Source: Tolypeutes matacus
Lineage: Eukaryota > Chordata > Mammalia > Cingulata > Chlamyphoridae
Length of the DNA stretch: 64,000 bases
Direction: 5' to 3'
NCBI GenBank assembly: GCA_026826555.1
Contig: JAKSZT010037276.1
Coordinates: 1,612,844-1,676,843, forward strand
The position numbers and the translations under genes were made by a program. The notes under the pieces were generated by a model, which did not search any database, was not told the DNA's origin, and saw only the letters and a list, made by a program, of their open reading frames with translations. Every line of letters begins with the position of its first letter. Position 1 is the stretch's first letter. Shown one piece after another: positions 25,700-39,400 of this stretch.

Positions 25700-28512
25700 G
25701 CAGCATCCCACCACACTGTGGTGGAATATTTCTTACCGAACGTGATAACATAGCATGACATTGTTCCCCCCAGACAAACACAATACTAAATGTTCAAAGT
25801 TCATTTTTCATGCCCTGCCTTCACCATATCTGGAGAGTTGTGTGTTTGTGTTGTGTCTGTTTTAAACACTTTTGTGTTTTAATTTTTTTCCACATAGTGA
25901 TGAGTTGGCCAGTGGATATTTTTTCCTTTTACATCTAATTTTGAGAATTAGAGATTAGTTTCTTTTCTCCAGGATTCCATTCTTCTCCTCTTTCTTTTCC
26001 AATTTTAGCATTGCCCTCTGTCATGTTGATGTCTTTTGCAAAGAGCCCATCCTCCATTCCCCAGAGCTCTGAATAATTTATAGGCAGCATTTTTTGTGCA
26101 ACACCCACATAAGAGCCCTTCACTGTAGGAGCAGAAAAAAGTCTAGCCAGACCATTTGTTAGGAAGTGCTTCTTGGACGTTTTTCCTGGCTCACCAATGG
26201 CAGGATGACCGTGAATCTATCTTTTAAAGTTACGCCAGAGGAAGCCCTATGGAAGCTGGGGCCAGAAGTTCAATTTCATGTTACTTGAAAAGGCTATCTA
26301 TCGCATTAAATGGGAAGTATCAGGTGGCTGGTGACTTTTGATAATATTGACTCTTCATTGAGGTGACAACACTTGCTCATTCTATTCTCATTGATTTCTC
26401 TGCCCTGGGATTCCATTGCTTTGAAGTTCCCTGGTTTAAAATACTATGGTTTTCCAAGTGATCTTGTTATGTGAGGGAATTTATGCCAATGAGATATGTA
26501 CAATTCCCAAAAAGGAAATTTTTACTCAGAAAGAATGAGTTCCTTGAGGGAAAAAGCATGATAAAATTTTTTTTTTTATCCCTATAGGTCATTATGTCCC
26601 AATGTTTGACCTGGAATATAATAAATAGTATTTTATTTTAATTTATTTCCAACATTTCAGACTAATTATTTTCTTTTATATGCATTTGTGTCTTAATATC
26701 CCATTCTTATTATTGATTCTATCAAATCTAATCTAACCGTAAACTTACCTTTAAAATTAGCAATTTCTTTAAGTCTAATTTCCATTTCAGTTTTTAACTT
26801 TACATTGAAGAAATTTTCATTAGCTTTAAAAAAACCAATCTTTGGTCTCTTTGCCCACATGATGTGGCATAGAGCATATATCACTAAAACTGTTAGACAA
26901 CAGCAGAAAAATGTTCAAGGTCAACCAGCAAATCTCCTATGGTTGGCTTTGTCAACAAAGGATTGAAAAGTGAATAATTTCTTTTTTCACCTGATTTTTC
27001 TTTCTTTACTATAATTATTATAGAGATTTTTAAAAGGTGTAATAATGATTAAAGAGTTGATGGTATACCCCTGTGAGTCTACAAAACACCAGGGAATGTA
27101 CATATGGGATAAATATGATATAGGTTTAATATGTATCAACAAAAGAGATTCTTTTAAAAATATTGGGAATGTCAGGACATGGACACACAAGTTTACCTGT
27201 GGATCATAGTTATTAGGGGTGTTTGAACCACGCTCTCTCCAAGTTTTAAAAAAATGAAGCACATTTCATTTTACTGCTGGACATGTGTGAATGGGACACT
27301 GAAAGTTGTTATACCCCTTGTGTTTGTAAAAGTATGAGTTTTGCTCTATTCTTCAAGTTTATGTATGCTCATGAAAGAACCATATCTATCACTAAACAAT
27401 AGATTGAGATAAATGGTGCCCAAAGTAAAACATGGATGTTTAGGATTACCTTTTTCTCTAAAGAGGTTTTTGTTTTGTTTTTCTTCATTGTTGGAGGCTA
27501 TAATCATGGGTGCATAGAATCGAGTGAGGTACCCTGGGGTTGATGGCTTAGTTCCTTGACTTTTAAGAGCTGTTCATTTCCTCCATGATATGCTTGGACA
27601 ACTGAATCTGTCTTTCTCAACTTGTGGCCCCTACCATTGCCTTTTCTCCCCTGGATGTGTGCTGGGGATTTCACAAGGTAAAGGATAAATTTTGATGTTG
27701 GGGGCTGTTTGTCTTCTGTGTTCCTTGGTTTTGGTTTGTGTATCTGGGGATTCTGCTTTCTTTTTAAGTATGAGTTCGATTTTATTCCAATACTTCCTGA
27801 AAAATCACAATATGGCACTAGAGCAGTGATTTATATATGGATAACTATGTCACATATTCTGCACTCGAGAACAACAAAAGAGGTCCAGAAAACCAGGAAT
27901 GGTTTTCTTGAAACAAAACCTGGTGCCTTCTAACCATTCAGTAAACAATGGAGAAGTCATGTAAAACGATCCCTTCTGAATTATTGATTGAAAATAATAA
28001 TTATTCAAAATTGAAGAATCACTGAGAAGCATTCCTTTTCCTCCAATAATTATTCTCCAAAGTAGAGTAGTTTAAAATTATTTCCTAAACTTTTAGGAAG
28101 AAAATCGGTTCCAAAAATTTTTGTGAAAAAGTATTCCACATGAACTCACATCATTGAAGCTTCTTATGTTCATAAAGCTTGCTGTTTAAAAGGGTTAAGT
28201 ATTTTTTTTTGACAATTAGCATTCTCAGAGTAGGTGGAAAAATACTTTCTCTCTTAGTAAAGATTTATTTGTAGATGATAATTGTTATTTAACCATCTTT
28301 TAAAAACTACTTTTCACTGCATACTTTAAAAAGTATTTCTTTATTTTTAAATACACAAAATTTGCTAGAGACTGTCCTCCTAATCTGAGTTATATCTTGT
28401 TTTCACTCCCAAACATCCACATTCTTGTGTTTATAAATATATATTTCATAACAGAATCTGTGAATTAACAAATTGTTTATGCATTCGGTCACAATACTCA
28501 TAGCAGTTTCCT
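25700..28512 (+). repeat. Macrosatellite unit U7
   Basis: 2,813 bp, intact, mostly subtype A. At about 27690-27730 it has the variants TTTTGATGTTGGGGGCTG and TGGTTTTGGTTTG, shared in part with U15 (51285-51330). Confidence 0.92.
27504..27818 (-). other. Recurrent minus-strand open frame, U7 copy (104 codons)
   Basis: Same frame as in U6; includes NPQIHKPKPRNTEDKQPPTS and ends TSLDSMHP. No recognisable domain. Confidence 0.3.
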
Positions 28513-31322
28513 CCAGCATCCAACCACACCATGGTGGAATATTTCTTACAGAACAGGATAACATGTCATGACATTGTTCCCAAAGCCACCGACAACGCTA
28601 TATGTTCAAAACATATTTTCTGTGCCGTGACTTCACCTTTTCTGGAGAGTTGTGTGTACATGTTGTGTCTGTTTTAAACACTCTTGTGTTTTAATTTTTT
28701 TCCCACATTCTGGTGAGTTGTCCAGTGGATATTTTTTCCTTTTATTTCTAATTTTGAGAATTAGAGCTTAGTTTCTTTTCTCCAGGATTCAATTCTTCTC
28801 CTCTTTCTTTTCCAATTTTAACAGTGCCTTTTGTCATGTTGCTGTCTTTTCCAAAGAGCCCATCCTCCATTCCCCAGAGCTCCAAATAATTTATCTGTGG
28901 CAATATTAGTACAACACCCACCTAAGAACTCTTCAGTGGAGGAGTAGAAAATAGACGTGCCAGGCCATTTGCTAGGAAGCACTTCTTGGATGTTTTCCCT
29001 GCCTCACCAATGGCAGGATGACTGTGATTCTAGCTTTCTAAGTTACACCAGATGGAACCTTTTGTAATCCGGGGATGGAAGTTCAATTTCATGTTACTTG
29101 AAAAGGCTATCCATTGCATTAAATGGGATTTATCAGGTGGCTGTTGCCTTTTGATAATGTTGACTCTTCATTGAGAAGACAACACTTTTTCATTCTATTC
29201 TCATTGATTCCTCTGCCCTGGCATTCCATTGCTCTGTGGAACCCTTTTTTAAAATACTATGGTTTTCTAAGTGATCTAGTTATGTGTGGAAATTTAAGCC
29301 ATTGAGATATGTGCAATTCCCAAAAAATAATTTTTTACTCAGAAAGATTGAATGCCTTGAGGGAAATAGCTTGATAAAAAAAAAATATTTCATTCCTAGA
29401 GACCATTATATCCTAATGTTCAAACTGGAATATAATAAATAGAATTTTATTTTTTTTATTTCCATCATCTCAGACTAATCATTTCCCTTTATGAGTGTTT
29501 GTGCCTTAGTATTCCTTTCTCATTATGGTTCTATCAAATCTAATCTAACCTTACACTTCCTTTTAAAATTAGCAATTTCTTCAGTCTAATTTCCATTTCA
29601 GTTTATAATCTTACATTGAAGATATTTTCCTCAGCTTTAAAACAGTCATTCATTGTTCTCTATGTCCACATGATGGGGTATAGAGCACATATAAATAAAA
29701 TTGATAGAAATCCCCCCCAAAATATTCAAGGTCAACCAAAAAATCACCTACACTTGGTTGTGTCGAAAAAGGATTGAAAATGGAATACTTTTTTCATTCA
29801 TCTGTATTTCTTTCTTTATTATAATTATTATAGGGATTTTGAAAAGACATAATATTGATTGAAGAGATGATGGTACACCTCTGTGAATCTACACAACACC
29901 AGGGAATATACACAAGGAATAAATATGATATTGTTTTAATTTGTATCAAGAAAAGAGATTTCTTTTAGAAATAGAGGGAATGTCAAGACATGTACACACA
30001 ACTTGAGCGGCAGATCATAGTTATCAGTGGTGTGTGAACGAAGTCCTATTCAAGTTTTAAAAAATGAATCACATTTCATTTTCCTGCTGGAGATGTGTGA
30101 ATGGTACCCCTGTAAGTTGTTATGCCCCTTGAGTTTCTTAGATCATAAGTTTTGCTCTACTCTTCAAGTTTATGTATGCTCATGAATGAACGATATACAT
30201 TACTAAAAAATAGATTGACAGAAAGTTTGGCCAGAGAAAAACATGAAGGTTTGGAATTACCTTTTTCTCTAAAGAGGTATTCATTTTGTTTTTCTTCACT
30301 GTTGGAGGTTATAATCATAGGTGCTTGGAATCGAGGGCGGTACCCTGGGCTTGATGGCTTAGTTCCTTGACTTCCATGCACGGTTCTTCTCCCCCATGAT
30401 ATGCCGGGACAGCTGAGTCACTCTTTGTCAAATTGTGTAACCTACCATTGCCTTTTCTCCCCTGGATTTTGGCAGGGGCTTTCAAACTGTGTAGGATAAT
30501 TTGTGAGATTTCAAGCTCTTTCTCTTCTGTGTTCCTGGGTTTTTGTTTGTGTATGTGTGTATTCTCCTTTTGTTTTTAAGAATGACATTGATTTTATTTC
30601 CAATACTTCCTGAAAAATTACAATATGGCACATGACCAATGATTTTTATATGGCTAACTGCATCAAATTCTCTGCACTCGAGAACAACCATAGAGGTCCA
30701 TTAAATCAGGAATGGTTTTCTTGAAACAAAACCTGGAGCCTTCTAACCGTTCAGTAAACAATGGTGAAGTCAGGTAAAAAGATCTCCTCTGAATTTCAAT
30801 TGATAATAATGATTATTCAAAAATGGAGGGTTCACTGACAAGCATTCCTATTCCTCCAATGATTATTTTCCAAATCAGAGTAGTTTAATATTTTTCATAA
30901 CCTATTAGGAAGAAAATCTGTAAAAAATTTTTTTGTGAAAAAGTATTCCACATGATCTCACATCATTGAAGCCTCTTACATTTAAAAAGCTTGCTGTTTA
31001 AAAGGGTTAAATATTTTCTTTGAATATTAGCTTTCTCAGAGTAGGTGGAAAAATTCTTTCTGTCTTATTAAAGTTTTATTTGTAGATAATAATTGATATT
31101 TAACCATTCTCTTAAAATCTGCTTTCACTGATTACTTTTAAAAGTTTTTCTTTATTTTAAATACACAAAATTTGCCAATTAGAGAATATCCTCCTAATAT
31201 GAGTTATATTTTGTTTTCACCACCAAACCTCTATATTCTTGTGCTTATAAATATATATTTCTTAACAGAATCTGTAAATTAAGAAAATATGCACTTGGTC
31301 ACAATATTCATAGCACTTTCCT
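28513..31322 (+). repeat. Macrosatellite unit U8
   Basis: 2,810 bp, intact. Subtype B variants (AATTTAAGCC, CCAAAAAATAA, CTTGATAAAA, CAAACTGG, AATCATTTCCC, ATCAAGAAAAG, ACAACTTGAGCGG). Its anchor CATCCAACCACACCATGGTGG matches the U16 anchor. Confidence 0.92.
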
Positions 31323-31630
31323 CCAGCATCCCACCACACTGTGGTGGAATATTTCTTACCAAACATGATAAAATGTCATGGCATTTTCCCCCCCAGCCAC
31401 TGACAATATAATATGTTGAAAACTCACTTTTCATGCCCTCTCTTCACCATGTCTGAAGAGTTGTATGTACGTGTTTTGTCTGTTTTAAACACTATTGTGT
31501 TTTAATTTTTTTCCACATTGTGCTGAATTGACCAGTGGATAAATTTTCCTTTTATTTCTAATTTTGAGAAATAGAGCTTAGTTTATTTTCTCCAGGATTC
31601 CCTACTTCTCCCCTTTCATTTCCACCCTAG

Positions 31631-31987
31631 CAGTGCCTTCTGTCATGTTGCTGTCTTTTCCAAAGGGCCCATCCTACATTACCCAGAATTCCAAATGAGT
31701 TGTCTGTGGCATTGTTTGTGCAACACCGACCTAAGAACCCTTCAGTGGAGGAGCAGAAAAAAGATGTACCAGGCCATTTGCTAGGCAGTTCTTCTTGGAT
31801 GTTTTTCCTGGCTCACCAATGGCAGGGTGAGCATGATTCTAGCTTTCTAAGTTACATTAGATGGATTCCTTTGGAATCCAGGATGAAAACTTCAATTTCA
31901 TATTACTTGATAAATCTATCCATTGCATTAAATGGGATGTATCAGGTCCTGGTGACCTTTGATAATGTTGACTCTTCATTGAGATGA
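31631..31987 (+). other. Recurrent exon-like open frame, U9 copy (118 codons)
   Basis: Opens after the acceptor-like TTTCATTTCCACCCTAG and includes VALFVQHRPKNPSVEEQKKD. A one-base loss near TATCAGGT shifts the end, so it reads past the usual TGA and stops 24 nt later. Confidence 0.3.
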
Positions 31988-33117
31988 CAACACTTGCTCA
32001 ATCTATTCTCATTGGTTCCTATGCCCTGGGATTCCAGTGCTCTGATGATCCCTGGTTTAAAATAATGTTTTCCCAAGTGCTCTTGCTATGTGAGAATTTT
32101 GCCAATGAGGTGTTTGCAATTCCCAAAAAGGAATTTTTTTACTCAGAAAGAATGAATGCCTTGAGGGAAATAGCATGATTAAAAAAATTATTTCATTCCT
32201 AGAGATCATTATGTCCCAATGTTTGACCAGGGATATATTAAATAGAATTTTATATTAATTTATTCCATCATCTCAGACTAATTATTTTCTTTTATAATTG
32301 TTTGTGCCTTAGTATACCTTTCTTATTATGGTTATTTCAAATCTAATCTAACCTTACACTCCTTTTTTAAAATCAGCAATTTCTTTAGTCTAATTTCCAC
32401 TTCAGTTTATAATTTTACATTGAAGACATTTTCATCAGCTTTAAAAAAGCCATTCATTTTTCTCTTTGTCCACATGATGGGTTATAGAGCACATATCACT
32501 AAAATTGAGAGACAACCCCTCAAAAATATTCAAGGTCAACCAGCAAATCACATTTGCTTGGCTGTGTCAACATAGGATTGAAAAGTGAATTATTTCTTAA
32601 TTACCTGATTTTTCTTTTTTTTATTATGATTATTATAGAGATTTTTAAAAGGTATAATAATGATTAAAGGTATGATGGCACATTTTTGTGAATCTACAAA
32701 ACACCAGGGAATGTACACATGGGATAAATATGATTTTGGATTAATATGTATCAATAAAAGTGATTTCTTTTTAAAATAGTGGGAATGCCAGAACATGTAC
32801 ACACAAGTTGAGCCACGGATCATAGTTACTAGGGGTGTTTGAACGATGCTCTCTCCAAATTTCAAAAAATGAATCACAATTCATTTTCCTGCTGGCAATG
32901 TGTGAATGGGACCCCTGTAAATTGCTATGCCCTTAGAGTTTGTAAGATCATGAGATTTGCCCTAATATTCAAGTTTATGTATGCTCATGAATGAACAATA
33001 TCCATCACTAAAAAATAGATTGAGAGAAAGGTTGGCCAGTGTAAAACATGAAGGTTTGGAATTACCTTTTTCTCAAAGAGGTACTCAGTTTTTTTAATTC
33101 ATTGTTGGAGGCTATAA

Positions 33118-33558
33118 TCATGGGTGCATAGAATCCATGGCGGAACCCTGAGCTTGATGGCCTAGTTCCTTGACTTTTATGAACTGTTCTTCTTCCTCAT
33201 GATATGCCAGGATAGCAGAGTCCCTCTTTGTCAACTTGTGGACCCTAGCAGTACCTTTCCTCCCCTTGATGTTGGCAGGAGCTTTCACAAGATGTAGGAG
33301 ATATTGTGAGATTTGGAGCTCTTTGTCTTCTGTGTTCCTGAGTTTTTGATTGTGTGTCTGTGGATTCTGCTTTCCTTTTAAGAATGAGGTTGAGTTTATT
33401 CCAATACTTCCTGAAAAATTAAAATATGGCACATGAAAAGTGATTTTTATATGGATAACTGCATCACATTCTCTGCACTCGAGAACAACTTCTTTGGGTG
33501 CAAAGAGGTCCAGAAAATCAGGAATGGGTTTCTTGAAACAAAACCTGAAGTCTTCCAA
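33118..33558 (-). other. Recurrent minus-strand open frame, U9 copy (146 codons)
   Basis: The longest version of the minus-strand frame. It gains N-terminal length (FCFKKPIPDFLDLF) because a short templated insertion at 33490-33500 changes the phase and so avoids a stop present in other units. It ends GSAMDSMHP. That an accident lengthened the frame argues against coding. Confidence 0.3.
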
Positions 33559-33824
33559 CCATTCAGTAAAAAAATGGAGATGTCATGTGAAATGATCTTC
33601 TCTGGATTATCGACTGAAAATAATGAGTATTCAAAAATGGAAGAATCACTGAAAAGCATGAATTTTCCTCCAAAGATTATTCACTAAATTAGGGTAGTTT
33701 AAAATTATTTCATAAACTATTAGGAAGAATATCTGTTCAAAAAATTTTTGTGAAAAATGTATTCCACATTAACTCACATCATTGAAGCCCCTTATATTTA
33801 AAATCTTGCTCTTTAAAAGTGTTA

Positions 33825-34063
33825 AGTATTTCTTTTTTTTTAAGTATTTATAACATTTATTGTCTGAATACAGTTAACTTAATCATAGCTAATAAAATAT
33901 ATCCATTAATGATTCCTTCTTATATATACAGCATGTAGATAAATACTCTGCACATGTGATTTCATTTAATCCTTATGACAAACTATGTGATTGGTATTGC
34001 TTATCCATGTGAAGATGAGGGAACAGTCTTAGATATTAATGGCAATAGTTACAGTATTTCTTT
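33825..34063 (-). mobile_element. Processed retrocopy of an unidentified transcript 3' end (217 bp)
   Basis: The insert (33836-34052) is flanked by an exact 11-bp duplication AGTATTTCTTT (33825-33835 and 34053-34063). On the minus strand it ends in a short A-tail (T-run 33833-33841) with AATAAA at 33861-33856, 15 to 20 nt upstream, so it is the 3' end of a polyadenylated RNA. On the plus strand, 33958-34022 (TTTCATTTAATCCTTATGAC ... GATGAGGGAAC) resembles the core of the old SINE MIR. The source transcript probably carried an antisense MIR in its 3' UTR. I cannot name the source gene. Confidence 0.78.
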
Positions 34064-34365
34064 CACAATTAGCATTATCAGAGTAGGTGGAAAAATTCTT
34101 TCTCTCTTAGTAAAGATTTATTTGTAGACTATGATTGATATTTAACCATTCTTTAAAAATCTGCTTTTCACTGAGTACTTTATAAAGGTTTTATTTTAAA
34201 TACACAAAATTTGCCAATTAGAGACTGTCCTCCTAATCTGAGTTATATCTTGTTTTCACCACCAAACCTCCACATTCTTGTGATAGTAAATATATATTTC
34301 TTAACAGAAACTCTAAATTAACAAAACATTTATGCACTTGGTCACAATACTCATAGCACTTTCCT

Positions 34366-37178
34366 CCAGCATCCCACCACACCATGGTGGAATATTTCTT
34401 ACCAAACATGATAAAATGTCATGACATTTTTCCCCGAAGCCACTGACAATACTATATGTTCAAAACTCATTTTCCATGCCCTGCCTTCACCATGTCTGGA
34501 GAGTTGTGTGTACATGTTGTGTCTATTTTAAACACTCTTGTGTTTTAATTTTTTTCCACATAGTGGTGAGTTGACCAGTGGATAATTTTTCCTTTTACTT
34601 CTAATTTTGAGAATTAGAGCTTAGTTTCTTTTCTCTAGGATTCCATTCTTCTGCTTTTTCTTTTCCAATTTTAGCAGTGCCTTTTGTCATTTTGCTGTCT
34701 TTTCCAAAGAGCCCATCCTCCATTCCCCAGAGTTCCAAATAATTTGTCTGCAGCATTGTTTGTGAAACACCCTCCTAAGTACCCATCAGAGGACCAGAAA
34801 AAAGTTGTGCCAGGTTATTTGCTAAGAAGCATTTCTTGGAGGTTTTTCCTGGCACATGAATGACAGGATGACAGTGATTTTTGCTTTCCAGGTTACACTA
34901 GAGGGAGCCTTTTGGAATCCAGGACCGGAAGTCCAATTTCCTGTTACTTGAAAAGGCTATTCATTGCATTAAATGGGATGTATCAGGTGGCTGTTGTCTT
35001 TTGATAATGTTGAATCTTCATTGAGTTGACAGCACTTGCTCATTCTATTCTCATTGATTCCTCTGCCTTCGCATTCCATTGCTCTGTGGTTCCCTTTTTT
35101 AAAATGTTGTGGTTTGCCAAGTGATCTAGTTATGTGTGGGAATTTAAGCCATTGAGATGTGTGCAATTACCAAAAAATAATTTTTTACTCAGAAAGATAG
35201 AATGCCTTGATGAAAATAGCATAGTTAAAAAAAATTATTTCATTCCTAGAGATCATTATGACCCAATGTTCAATATAATAAATAGAAATTTATTTTATTT
35301 ATTTCCATCATCTCAGACTAATCATTTCCCTTTATAAGTGTTTGTGACTTAGTATCCCTTTCTTATTATGATTCTATCAAATCTAATCTAACCTTACACT
35401 CCCTTTTAAAATAATCAATTTGTTTAGTCTAATTTCCATTTCAGTTTATAATTTTACATTTAAGACATTTTCTTCAGCTTTAAAAATGCCGTTCATTGTT
35501 CTCTTTGCCCACATGATGGGATATAGAGCACATATCAATAAAATTGATAGAAAATCCCCCAAAATATTCAATGTCAGCCAGAAAATCACCTACGCTTGGT
35601 TGTGTCAAAAAAGGATTGAGAGGGGAATATTTTTTTCATCTGATTTTTCTTTCTTTATTATAATTATTATAGGGATTTTGAAAAGCTATATATGGATTGG
35701 AGAAATGATGGCACACCTCTGTGAATCTACACAATACCAGGGAATATACACAAGGAATAAATATGATATTGGTTTAATATGTATCAAGAAAAGAGATTTC
35801 TTTTAAAAATAGAGGTTATGTCAAGACATGTACACACAACTTGAGCAGCAGAACAAAGTTGTTAGGGGTTTGTGAACGAAGCCCTCTACAAGATTTAAAA
35901 AATGAATCACATTTCATTTTCCTGCTGGAGATGTGTGAATAGGACTCCTCTAAATTGTTATGTCCCTTGAGTTTGTAAGAGCATGAGTTTTGCTCTACTC
36001 TTCAAGTCTATGTGTGATCATGAATGAAAGATATCCATCACTAAAAAATAGATTGAGAGAAAGATTGGCCAGTGTAAAACAAGAAGTTTTGGGATTACCT
36101 CTTTCTCTAAAGAGGTATTCGATTCTTTTCTTCATTGATGGGAGTCTATAATCATGGGTGCATAGAATCGAGGGTGGTACCTTGTGCTTGATGGCTTAGT
36201 TCCTTGACTTTTATGAACGTTTCAACTCCCCCATGATATGCCTGCATAGCTGGGTCCCTCTTTGTAAACTTGTGGACCCTACCGTTAACTTTTTTCACCA
36301 TGATGTGGGCAGGGGCTTTCACAAGGTGTAGGAGAAATTGTGAGATTTGGAGCTGTTTGTCTTCTATATTCGTGGGTTTTTGTTTGTGTATCTGTGGATT
36401 CTGCTTTTTTTTTTAAGAATAAGGTTGATTTTATTTCCAATACTTCCTGAAAAATTCCAATATGGCCCTTGAGCAGTGATTTTTATATGGACAATTGTGT
36501 CACATACTCTGCACTTGAGAACAACCCAAAGAGGTCCAGAAAATCAGGAATATTTTTCTTGAAAAAAACCTGAACCCTTCTAATCATTCAGTAAACAATG
36601 AAGTATTCATGTCAAAAGATCTCAATTGAAATTATCAATTGAATTATCAATTGAAAATAATGATTATTCAAAAATGGAAGAATCACTGAGGAGTATTCCT
36701 TTTCCTCCTATGATTATTCTCCAAACTAGAATAGTTTAATGTTATTTCATAAACTATTAGGAAGAAAATCTGTTCCAAAATTTTTTGTGAAAAATGTATT
36801 CCACATGAACTCACATTGTTGAAACCTCTTATATTTAAAAAGCTTGGTGTTTAAAAAGTTTAAGCATTTTCTTTGACAATTAGTAGTCTCAGGTAAGGTT
36901 GAAAATTTCTTCTCTCTTAGTAAACATTTATTTGTAGACTATGATTGATATTTCCCATTCTTTTAAAATCTGCTTTTCACTGAGTACTTTAAAAAGGATT
37001 TCTTTATTTTAAATACACAAAATTTGCCACTTAGAGAATGTCCTTCTAATCTGAGTTATATCTTGTTTTCACCACCAAATCTCCACATTCTTGTGTTTGT
37101 AAACATATATTTCATAACAGAATGTGTAAATTAACAAAACATTAATGCACTCAGTGACAATAGTCATAGCACTTTCCT
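34366..37178 (+). repeat. Macrosatellite unit U10
   Basis: 2,813 bp. Subtype B and close to U1 (TGTGAAA, GGCTGTTGTCTTTTG, TTTTTTAAAATGTT, GGTTTGCCAAGTG). A 13-nt local duplication of AATTATCAATTG lies at about 36628-36655. The 110-codon frame is broken by TGA in GGCACATGAATGA (about 34852-34864). Confidence 0.92.
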
Positions 37179-39400
37179 CCAACATCCCACCAAACACGTG
37201 GTGGAATATTTCTTACCAAACATGATAAAATGTCATGACATTGTTTCCCCCAGCCACCAACAATACTTTATGTCTAAAACTCAACTTCCATGCCCTGCCT
37301 TCCCCATGTCTGGAGAGTTGTTGTGTCTGTTTTAAATACTTTTGTGTTTTATTTTTTTCAATGTAGTGGTGAGTTGAGCAGTGGATATTTTTTCCTTTTA
37401 CCTCAAATTTTGAGAATTCGTGTTTAGTTTCTTTTCTCAAGGATTCCATTCTTCTCCTCTTTCTTTTCCAATTTTAGCAGTTCCTTCTGACATGTTGCTG
37501 TCTTTTCCAAAGAGCTGATCCTCCATTCCCCAGAGCCCCAAATAATTGATCTGCAGCATTGTTTGTGCAACTCCCACCTAAGCACCCTTCATTGGAGGAG
37601 CAAAAAAAGCCTTGCCAGGCTATATGCTAAGAAGCGCTACCTGGACATCTTTCCTGGCTCACCAAAGGCAGGATGACCATGATTCTAGCTTTCCAATTTA
37701 CACCAGAGGGATCCCTTTGGAATCCAGGGCCAGAAGTTCAATTTCATGTTACTTTAAAAGGCTATCAATTGCATTAAATGGGATGTATCACGTTATTGGT
37801 GAATTTGATAATGTTGACTCTACATTGAGATGACAACACTTGCTCATTGTATTCTCAATGATTACTCTTCCTTGGGATTCCATTGTTCTGAGTTTCCGAG
37901 GTTTAAAATACTACAGTTTTCCCAATGATCTAGATATTTGTGGGAATTTATGCCAATAGTTATGTGCAATTTCCAAAAGGAATTTTTTACTCAGAGAGAA
38001 TGAATGCCTTGAGGGAAATAGCATGATAAAAAAAAAATATTTCATTCCTAGAAATAACTATGGCCCAATCATCGACCTGGAATATAATAAATAGAATTTT
38101 ATTTTCATTTATTTCCATCATCTCAGACTAATTATTTTCCTTTATATGTTTGTCCCTTATTATCACTTTCTTACTATTGATTCTATCAAATCTTATCTAA
38201 CCTTACACTTCCTTTTAAAATTAGCAATTTCTTTAGTCTAATTTCCATTTCAGTTTATACTTTTGATTTGAAGACATTTTCATCAGCTTTAAAAAAGACA
38301 TTCATTGTTTTCTTAGTCCACATGAAAGGGTATATAGCACAAATCAATAAAATTGATAGAGAACACACAAAAAATATTCAAGGTCAACGAGCAAGTCACC
38401 TATGCTTGCCTGTGCCAACAAAAGATTGAAAACTGAATAATTTCTTTATTCACCTAATTTTTCTTTCTTCATTATAATTATTATAGAGATTTTGAAAAGG
38501 TATAATAATGATGGAAGAGATAAAGGTACACTTCTGTGAATCTATGAAACACCAGGGAATGTATACATGGGATTAGTATGATATTAGTTTAATATGTATC
38601 AATAAAATGGTTTTCTTTTAAAAATAGTTGGAATGTCAGGACATGTACACACAAGTTGAGCCATGGATAATAGTTATTAGGGATGCTTGAACGAATCTCT
38701 CTCCAAGTTTTTAAAAGTGAATCACATATCATTTCCCTCCTGGAGATGGGTGAATGGGACCCCTGTATGTTGTTACATACCTTGAGTTTTTTAAGATCAT
38801 GAGTTTTGCTCTATGCTTCAAGTTTATGTATGCTCATGAATGAATGATATCTATCACTAAAAAATAGACTAAGAGGAAGGTTGGCCAGACTATAACATTA
38901 AGGTTTGGATTTACCTTTTTCTCTAAAGATTTATTCATTTTGTTTTTCTTCATTGTTGGAGGCTATAATCATGGGTGCATAGAATTCAGGGTGGTACCCT
39001 GCACTTGATGGCTTAATTCCTTGAATTTTATGAACCGTTCATCTCCCCCATGATATGCCTGGATAGCAACGTCCTTCTTTTTCAACTTGTGGACCCTACC
39101 ATTGCCTTTTCTCCCCTTGATATGGGCAGGGGCTTTCACAAGATGTAGGAGATATTGTGAGAATTGGAGTAGTTGTCTTCGGTTTTCTGGGTTTTTTTGT
39201 ATGTTTATCTGTGGATTTTGCTTTCTTTTTAAGAATGAGGTTGATTTTATTTCCAATACTTCCTGAAAAATTACAATATGTCCCAGGAGCTCTGTTTCTT
39301 TATGGAAAAATGCGTCACATACTCTGCACTCGAGAACAACCCAAAGAGGTCCAGAAAATCAGGAACATTTTTCTTGAAACAAATCCTGAACCCTTGTAAC
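37179..39400 (+). repeat. Macrosatellite unit U11, 3' truncated
   Basis: 2,222 bp. Subtype C, closest to U2. At about 39400 the sequence jumps from CCCTTGTAACC to ACCGTGGTGG of the next unit, losing about 590 bp. Confidence 0.9.
38969..39256 (-). other. Recurrent minus-strand open frame, U11 copy (95 codons)
   Basis: Includes LVKAPAHIKGRKGNGRVHKL and ends TTLNSMHP. Same frame as U6, U7, U9 and U15 copies; no recognisable domain. Confidence 0.28.

Larger units (their letters stand above)
31323..34365 (+). repeat. Macrosatellite unit U9, with a 217-bp insertion
   Basis: 3,043 bp; about 2,815 bp without the insertion and its duplicated target. Mostly subtype A. It carries a 118-codon version of the plus-strand frame (31631-31987) and the longest minus-strand frame (33118-33558). 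Confidence 0.92.

Noticed and set aside
33958..34022. Direct insertion of a MIR element into the array
   Set aside because: MIR stopped moving long ago, while the insertion has an exact duplication and an A-tail on the opposite strand; it came as part of a retrocopied RNA.
35420..35806. 128-codon plus-strand frame in U10
   Set aside because: Very rich in F, I, K and N as expected from AT-rich DNA, and not open in other units.
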